Shown here piece by piece: positions 12,451-16,634 of a stretch of DNA of 16,634 nt. The stretch lies in NCBI GenBank assembly GCA_028704265.1, contig JAQVLH010000006.1, forward strand, positions 1 through 16,634. Direction: 5' to 3'. The number at the start of each line of letters is the position of its first letter. Position 1 is the first letter of the stretch. Source of the DNA: Candidatus Nanoarchaeia archaeon. Lineage in GTDB: Archaea; Nanobdellota; Nanobdellia; Tiddalikarchaeales; Tiddalikarchaeaceae. The translations under genes and the position numbers were made by a program. The notes below the pieces were generated by a model. That model did no database searches and was not told the DNA's origin. It saw only the letters and a list, made by a program, of their open reading frames with translations.

Positions 12451-14133
12451 TTAATATTCTTGAGGATTTTCATCAATAGCCATTATACTGCATAATCTTT
12501 CATAATTTAATTTAGTCTTATCAATTTCTTGTAATGTAAATTTATCAGTGGAACCTGGATTAAAAAATACTTTTTTTGGACTAATTTTAACTATTTCATC
12601 AATTAATGTTTTTGTTATTTCAGGATTTGTGTAAACACTAATTACTTCAGGCTTAATATTAAGCTGGCTTAATGAGGAATAAACTTTTAGCCCTTCAATA
12701 ACTTCATATTTTGGATTAATAGGATAAACTTTGAAACCTTTTTTTAAATAAGCTCTTATTGCTTTATTACTCATCCTGCCATGATCAGGACTTGCTCCAA
12801 TTATGGCAATTGTTTTATTTTCGGCAACAGGTTTAAGAGGTATTTTTACTATGAATGTTGTTCCCTTATTCTCTTCGCTTTCAAAAGAAATATCTCCTTT
12901 TAGTCCTTCAACAACGACTTTTGTATTATATAATCCTATTCCTGTTCCCTTGTATTTTCTGGATAATGAAGAATCTATTTGGAAAAATTTTGTAAAGATT
13001 TTATTTTTCTTTTCCTCAGCTATGCCAATACCTGAATCTTTTACTTTAATAATAATAAAATTTTTTTCCTTATAAAAAATTATTTTTATTAAACCTTTTT
13101 CAGTAAATTTTATTGCATTATTAATTAAATTATGAACCACCCTGGATAATTTAGTTTTATCAGAATTTAATATAATTTTTTCATTTTCAGATTCATTAAT
13201 TATTTTAAGCCCTTTGCTTGAAGCAAAGCCTTTTTCAGAATTAATTATTTCTTCAATTAAAGAATTAAGCTCGATATCTGCATAATTATACTTCATTGTG
13301 CCTCTTTCAATCCTGCTTATATCTAATATTTCTTCAATCATATTAAGAAGCTCTTGAGCGCTTCCTTTAATTGAACTTATTGCTTTTTTTTGCTCGTCAG
13401 TTAAACTGCCAAGTATATTATTTAAAAATAAATCTGAATAGCTTATTATTGGAACAAGAGGGCTTTTTAGTTCATGGCTTAGCAAACTTATGAAATCATT
13501 TTTTATGTCATCTAATTCTTTATAATAAAGGAATTGGTTTCTGAATTTTTCTTCGCTTTTTTTAAGAGCTATTTCGGCATTTTTTTGCTCAGTTATATCT
13601 CTTACTATTGATACTGCTCCTATGAGATTTTTTCCTTTACGTAAAGCGGATGAATGTATTTCGAAATAAGTGTCAATCCCATTTAATTTAACAATATATT
13701 CTCTAACAAAATAATGCTTTCCAATAGATAATTCGCAAAAATCATTTATCATTATTTTTTTATCATCATTTGAAAACAATTCAAAATCAATTATTTTTTT
13801 GCCTAAAATATTTTCTTTTTTTATTTTTAATAAATTTGACAATCGCGTATTTATCTCAATAATTTTGGATTCAGCATCCATAATAACTATTCCATCCCTT
13901 GAGGATTCAAAGACCGTTGTAAGCTTTTCCTTTGATTCTTCAAGAGAATTTTCAATTATTTTCTCATTAAATTTAACAAGATTATTCATTTCTTCTTTAT
14001 TTTCTTTAATCTTATCAGCAACTAATTTTAGATTAGAATATATCTCAGAGTCTCCTGAAATTTTAGCAGCTTTGCCTTCTGCCAAATTTTTAATTATCTT
14101 GGCAATATTTTCAAGCTCATTTTTTGAATCCAA
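12451..14133 (-). CDS. Soluble PAS sensor histidine kinase fused to a C-terminal CoA-binding domain
   Basis: 560 residues, no membrane segment. Order: a helical N-terminal linker (about 1-67) resembling HAMP-type helices; a PAS domain (about 68-185, ending SIVRDITEQKNAE); a dimerisation/phosphoacceptor domain with H220 in SHELKSPLV; an ATP-binding domain with the N-box around N335-N339, DSGIGI at 366-371 and GTGIGL at 396-401; then a Rossmann-like CoA_binding_2 (YccU/COG1832-type) domain at about 438-556 with IAIIGASPDHGR (442-453), VYPINPKYEVIEGLKVY (469-485) and FFNPGS (523-528). All kinase boxes are intact. The start is a TTG one base after the response regulator stop; the first internal ATG would cut the helical region. 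The fusion suggests kinase output tuned by CoA, acyl-CoA or a nucleotide; this is inference. Confidence 0.9.
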   Translation of the reverse strand: MDSKNELENIAKIIKNLAEGKAAKISGDSEIYSNLKLVADKIKENKEEMNNLVKFNEKIIENSLEESKEKLTTVFESSRDGIVIMDAESKIIEINTRLSNLLKIKKENILGKKIIDFELFSNDDKKIMINDFCELSIGKHYFVREYIVKLNGIDTYFEIHSSALRKGKNLIGAVSIVRDITEQKNAEIALKKSEEKFRNQFLYYKELDDIKNDFISLLSHELKSPLVPIISYSDLFLNNILGSLTDEQKKAISSIKGSAQELLNMIEEILDISRIERGTMKYNYADIELNSLIEEIINSEKGFASSKGLKIINESENEKIILNSDKTKLSRVVHNLINNAIKFTEKGLIKIIFYKEKNFIIIKVKDSGIGIAEEKKNKIFTKFFQIDSSLSRKYKGTGIGLYNTKVVVEGLKGDISFESEENKGTTFIVKIPLKPVAENKTIAIIGASPDHGRMSNKAIRAYLKKGFKVYPINPKYEVIEGLKVYSSLSQLNIKPEVISVYTNPEITKTLIDEIVKISPKKVFFNPGSTDKFTLQEIDKTKLNYERLCSIMAIDENPQEY

Positions 14134-14134
14134 G

Positions 14135-14530
14135 TTAATAACCTTTTATTCTGCTTTCATTTGGTGATGATAATAATTTGTTAATTGTTTGATCAAGTTT
14201 TACATAATCAAAAGGCTTAGTCATAAATTCATTGCCTCCTGCGTCAAATCCTGTAACTAAATCATTATTTGAATCCCTAACCGTCAAAAATAATATTGGC
14301 ACAGTTTTAGTTATGCTTTTTCTTATTTCTTTAGTAGCTGAATACCCATCCATTTCAGGCATCATTACATCCATTAATATCAAATCAGGAAGCTTTGGAA
14401 GTTTTTTAAGCAACAATATTGCCTTTTTTCCATTTTCGCAGACCATAATATTATGCTTTTTTGATTTAAGGAATATTTCTAAAACTTCTCTTATTTTATC
14501 ATCATCATCAACAATTAATATGTCTGCCAT
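14135..14530 (-). CDS. Stand-alone CheY-like response regulator receiver
   Basis: 131 residues, one receiver domain and no output domain. The acidic pocket is D8-D10 in ILIVDDDD, the phosphoacceptor is D54 in LILMDVMMPEMDG, the switch Thr is T83 in FLTVRD, and the conserved Lys is K105 in TKPFD. Such proteins act by protein contact or as phosphate relays. The kinase gene follows after one base, so the two form a coupled pair and the kinase is its likely phosphodonor. The partner carrying the output is not seen in the window; the V4R proteins nearby are on the other strand. A TATA box at 14558-14565 precedes it. Confidence 0.93.
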   Translation of the reverse strand: MADILIVDDDDKIREVLEIFLKSKKHNIMVCENGKKAILLLKKLPKLPDLILMDVMMPEMDGYSATKEIRKSITKTVPILFLTVRDSNNDLVTGFDAGGNEFMTKPFDYVKLDQTINKLLSSPNESRIKGY

Positions 14531-14557
14531 TACAAAATAAAAAGTAATTTTCCATAG

Positions 14558-14565
14558 CTTTTATA
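14558..14565 (-). promoter_or_regulatory. TATA box of the response regulator/kinase operon
   Basis: Minus-strand TATAAAAG is centred about 31 bases before the ATG at 14530. The 133 bases between this gene and the divergent gene at 14664 are otherwise A/T-rich with no other feature except a weak TATA-like ATTATAAATAA at about 14617-14627, which may serve the plus-strand gene with a short leader. Confidence 0.55.
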
Positions 14566-14663
14566 GTTTTTTATTGCAAAAAAAATAATATTTAGTATTT
14601 TATATTTTTTTAAAAAAATTATAAATAACAGATTTTTTAAATGAAATTGTATAATTAATATAC

Positions 14664-15908
14664 ATGAAAGAAGCTATCAAAGTAACTCGTTTAAACAAAG
14701 ATAATATAAATGAATATTCTGGGCTTGTTTCAGAGATATATAAGGATGGTTATCTTTTTAATTCCAAAACAAATAAAGGGTTTTATCCTCATAATTTTGT
14801 TTATTATCCTGAAAAAATCGTAAGCACAATTAATAATCATTCTGAATCTGTTTTTTGGGATTATATAGAAAAAAATAATAATCCTCTTTCTTCATTGATG
14901 GGTTATTTGGAAAAAAATGAGCTGGAAATTAAAGCATTAGTAAATACAACAAATGCTAGGCAAGAAAAAAAAACATATACATTATATATGGGGAATTATT
15001 TAAGCGATACAGTTTTAGAATTTTTGAATAATCCTAATGTTCATAGAGTTATTGCTGAACCAATAATATTCTCACCTCAAGTTTTATCCCATACTGCTGC
15101 AACAGATGCATTTCCAATTGGTTATGCTCCTTATCATATACTTATACAAACCCCAAAATTCAAATTTAAAGAATTTAAGGGAGATTTAGATGCTTGCATG
15201 TTTGATAGAAATCATTTTTATAGAAAAAATGAATTAACAAACGAAGATTCAAGATATTTAAGAGCTGAAAATTATTCATTAAAACATGTTTTTCCATTAG
15301 TTGAAATGGTTTCATCATTTGCAGGAGTTAAGCCTCCAAAAATAATGTATGCTCAAGATATGAAAAATAAAAACACCGAAGTTAAGGTATTTGAAATTGA
15401 GCCTATTAATTCATTATTTTATCAAACAAAACAAGCATTCAAAACTTTTGAAAATGACTGGGCTTATGCTTGCAAAAATATAAATGATAACTCATCTTTT
15501 ATCGATTTTTCAGATTGCATTAATAATTCCAATTTTAAAAGTTTACTTGAAACAATTCTTAAAGCTAATAAAGATACTAGGATGCTTCACACAAGAATTC
15601 CTCAAACAATTGATAATCTTTACAAGCAAGAAATTTTAATTGATGAGGGTTTTAAGCCAATAATTTTTATTCCCGGAGGAGCAGGAGAAGGAATTGATTC
15701 AGTTTCTTTTGTTAAACATAAAAGAATTACTTTAAAAGATAAAATAATTTCCGGCAAAATAAGAAAATACCATAATGAATATTTGCAAAAATCTCTTGAT
15801 AAAGGATATCTTGCTGACTTTAAAGGTTATGACGCTAAATTATATGAAAGAAATTTTAACAGGCATATTAATATGATGGAATTGGTTTTAAGCAAATATT
15901 TCCAATAA
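14664..15908 (+). CDS. Large protein with GNAT acetyltransferase-like features
   Basis: 414 residues, soluble, no signal or membrane segment. The N-terminal part (about 1-160) has the strand-helix order of a GNAT fold: IKVTRLNKDNINEYSGLVSEIY, later SSLMGYLEKNELEIKALV, then NVHRVIAEPIIFSPQVLSHTAATDAF, which resembles the strand and helix where GNATs contact the acyl donor and a co-worker motif (gF...G). A second such end, ILIDEGFKPIIFIPGGAGEGIDSVSFVKH (about 335-365), resembles the GNAT C-terminal 'GF...G.lPg...D.v' strands, so it could be a double-GNAT protein. The classic RxxGxG/A acetyl-CoA loop is not clear (ARQEKKTYTLYMGN). Assignment is tentative and rests on overall pattern. The V4R gene follows after 33 bases. 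Confidence 0.55.
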   Translation: MKEAIKVTRLNKDNINEYSGLVSEIYKDGYLFNSKTNKGFYPHNFVYYPEKIVSTINNHSESVFWDYIEKNNNPLSSLMGYLEKNELEIKALVNTTNARQEKKTYTLYMGNYLSDTVLEFLNNPNVHRVIAEPIIFSPQVLSHTAATDAFPIGYAPYHILIQTPKFKFKEFKGDLDACMFDRNHFYRKNELTNEDSRYLRAENYSLKHVFPLVEMVSSFAGVKPPKIMYAQDMKNKNTEVKVFEIEPINSLFYQTKQAFKTFENDWAYACKNINDNSSFIDFSDCINNSNFKSLLETILKANKDTRMLHTRIPQTIDNLYKQEILIDEGFKPIIFIPGGAGEGIDSVSFVKHKRITLKDKIISGKIRKYHNEYLQKSLDKGYLADFKGYDAKLYERNFNRHINMMELVLSKYFQ

Positions 15909-15910
15909 GT

Positions 15911-15920
15911 TTTTAATTTA
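15911..15920 (+). promoter_or_regulatory. TATA-like element of the first V4R gene
   Basis: TTTTAATTTA is centred about 27 bases before the ATG at 15942, right after the stop of the upstream gene at 15908. The spacing fits a leaderless promoter, though read-through from the upstream gene is also possible. Confidence 0.4.
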
Positions 15921-15941
15921 TCTTTGTATTGTTTAAAATTT

Positions 15942-16466
15942 ATGGATTTAGATTTTATCAATAAAATCATAAGCCTTGATTTTTTTTTAGATGCTGCTAC
16001 CTCTATTTTAAAAAAAGATTTTGAAAAATTTAAGGACTCAAGAATGATGAGAATTGAAACATTTTCATTAACCCAAGAAATATTAGAAAAATATACTGGA
16101 AAAGCTGCTCTTTTGCTTTTTTTTAATCTTGGAAAAATGAGCGCAGATTCCATAATGGAAGAAAAAAAGATTAAAAACAAAAGCGTAAGCAATTTAATTA
16201 ACGAAGCGATTGATTTTACTCAGCAAAGAAAATGGATTAAAATAATTGATAAAAAATCTTTTGCTAATGAAATTTCAATAACTACTGAATGGACTCTCCA
16301 GTCAAAAAATCGTTCAAAAACAAATTATTGCGTATGCAGTTTTATTGAAGGTTTTTTTGAAAAAGTATTATCTTATTCTTCAGATGAAAAAACATTTTCA
16401 TGCAAAGAAGTAAAATGCTTAGCACGAGGTGATAAATACTGTGAGTTCAGAATCAAACAAAATTGA
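15942..16466 (+). CDS. V4R-domain (4-vinyl reductase domain) protein
   Basis: 174 residues, the size of a lone V4R domain. The C-terminal pattern is diagnostic: CVCSFIEGFFEKVL (120-133) with the conserved C and GF, then KEVKCLARGDKYCEFRI, with C149, the GD at 153-154 and C157. The central helix has GKAALLLFFNLGK (53-65), the usual G...GK start of the domain. V4R domains bind small hydrophobic or aromatic ligands or, in some archaeal members, iron-sulfur or corrinoid-linked ligands, and act as sensors. The several Cys (120, 122, 144, 149, 157) suggest a metal site. It is followed after one base by a second protein with similar N-terminal sequence. The ATG at 15942 was taken over a TTG at 15924, which overlaps the promoter. 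Confidence 0.85.
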   Translation: MDLDFINKIISLDFFLDAATSILKKDFEKFKDSRMMRIETFSLTQEILEKYTGKAALLLFFNLGKMSADSIMEEKKIKNKSVSNLINEAIDFTQQRKWIKIIDKKSFANEISITTEWTLQSKNRSKTNYCVCSFIEGFFEKVLSYSSDEKTFSCKEVKCLARGDKYCEFRIKQN

Positions 16467-16467
16467 A

Positions 16468-16634
16468 ATGGTTATTCTTCCAATAAAAGTGCACAATCTT
16501 CTTAACAAAGAGCTTATAAGAGTAACTGGAGAAAGTGCCACTTCAGACCTTAATTACGAGCAGGGAAGAAAAATAGGAGTTTCATTAGTTAGGGGGAAAT
16601 TTAAAACAAGCTCTGAAGACATTAAAAGATATTT
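16468..16634 (+). CDS. Second V4R-like protein (partial, cut by right edge)
   Basis: The frame starts at the ATG at 16468, one base after the stop of the preceding V4R gene; an in-frame GTG at 16441 would overlap that gene by 26 bases and is less likely. Only 55 residues are visible. The stretch LIRVTGESATSDLNYEQGRKIGVSLV has the same G-x11-12-G-R/K spacing and helix pattern as LEKYTGKAALLLFFNLGKMSADSI of the first V4R protein, so the two are probably paralogues in one operon. The diagnostic C-terminal Cys and GD elements lie outside the window, so the family call is provisional. Confidence 0.6.
   Translation, partial: MVILPIKVHNLLNKELIRVTGESATSDLNYEQGRKIGVSLVRGKFKTSSEDIKRY

Noticed and set aside
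12803..13075. Plus-strand open frame within the histidine kinase
   Set aside because: Antisense shadow over the ATPase region, no promoter, no recognisable motif; the same holds for frames at 13799-14167 and 14232-14540.
11637..14530. Reading the nuclease-like gene plus kinase/receiver as one defence system
   Set aside because: No effector-sensor logic, toxin, methylase or helicase links them; simple neighbours with separate likely promoters.
15827..16192. Minus-strand open frame across the GNAT-like and V4R genes
   Set aside because: Overlaps two genes with clear coding signals and the gap between them; repetitive Leu/Ser/Lys composition.
1..16634. tRNA, rRNA, CRISPR, insertion sequence or intein
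   Set aside because: No clover-leaf-like GC-rich block in any gap, no spaced direct repeats of CRISPR type, no transposase or terminal repeats, and the RadA ATPase motifs are uninterrupted.

Overview
The window is a very AT-rich piece (about a quarter G+C by eye) of an archaeal chromosome. Archaeal identity rests on RadA recombinase, a diphthamide-synthesis Dph2-type protein, a TrmI-type tRNA m1A methyltransferase, a type IV pilin with an archaeal-style leader, a V4R-domain regulator, and TATA-like boxes centred about 24-31 bases before start codons, which implies leaderless mRNAs. The AT bias, tight packing, many very small genes and trimmed enzymes fit a DPANN-type lineage (Woesearchaeota/Pacearchaeota-like). 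That placement is inference; there is no rRNA here to test it.

Layout. 1-1655 (minus): a THUMP methyltransferase-like protein with eroded catalytic motifs, followed by KsgA/Dim1 (cut by the left edge). 1690-2858 (plus): two tandem SEC59/DGK1-type lipid kinase paralogues of equal length. 2841-3464 (minus): a Dph2 lacking its first domain, sharing a strikingly symmetric divergent promoter region with a plus-strand operon (3579-4671) of a small membrane protein, TrmI and a 50-residue Cys-rich protein with a ferredoxin:thioredoxin-reductase-like Cys pattern. 4710-5192: a secreted pilin, then a bidirectional A/T-run terminator. 5241-7701 (minus): a small helical protein, a probable partner protein, a radical SAM/helix-hairpin-helix protein of the putative DNA modification/repair type, and dihydrofolate reductase. 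7788-9566: radA, a 53-residue His/Cys protein on the opposite strand, and a HEAT-like protein. 9559-10668 (minus): a four-helix membrane protein and an HD-domain phosphohydrolase. The latter diverges, across a 27-bp imperfect palindrome, from a zinc-ribbon protein (10773-11105). 11094-12410 (minus): a tail-anchored unknown and a PD-(D/E)XK nuclease-like protein. 12451-14530 (minus): a stand-alone response regulator followed by a soluble PAS histidine kinase that carries a C-terminal CoA-binding domain. 14664-16634 (plus): a GNAT-like protein and two adjacent V4R-type proteins, the second cut by the right edge.

How the genes relate. Translation and RNA modification (KsgA, THUMP protein, Dph2, TrmI) dominate the left half; DNA maintenance (RadA, radical SAM/HhH protein, nuclease-like protein) and nucleotide metabolism (DHFR, HD hydrolase) the middle; signalling (receiver, kinase, V4R proteins) the right. 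The most unusual items are the histidine kinase/CoA-binding fusion, the two-domain Dph2, the apparently dead THUMP methyltransferase beside ksgA, and two intergenic regions with symmetric sequence that look like operators. No mobile element, CRISPR array, tRNA or rRNA was seen, and no stretch above about 300 bases lacks a gene.
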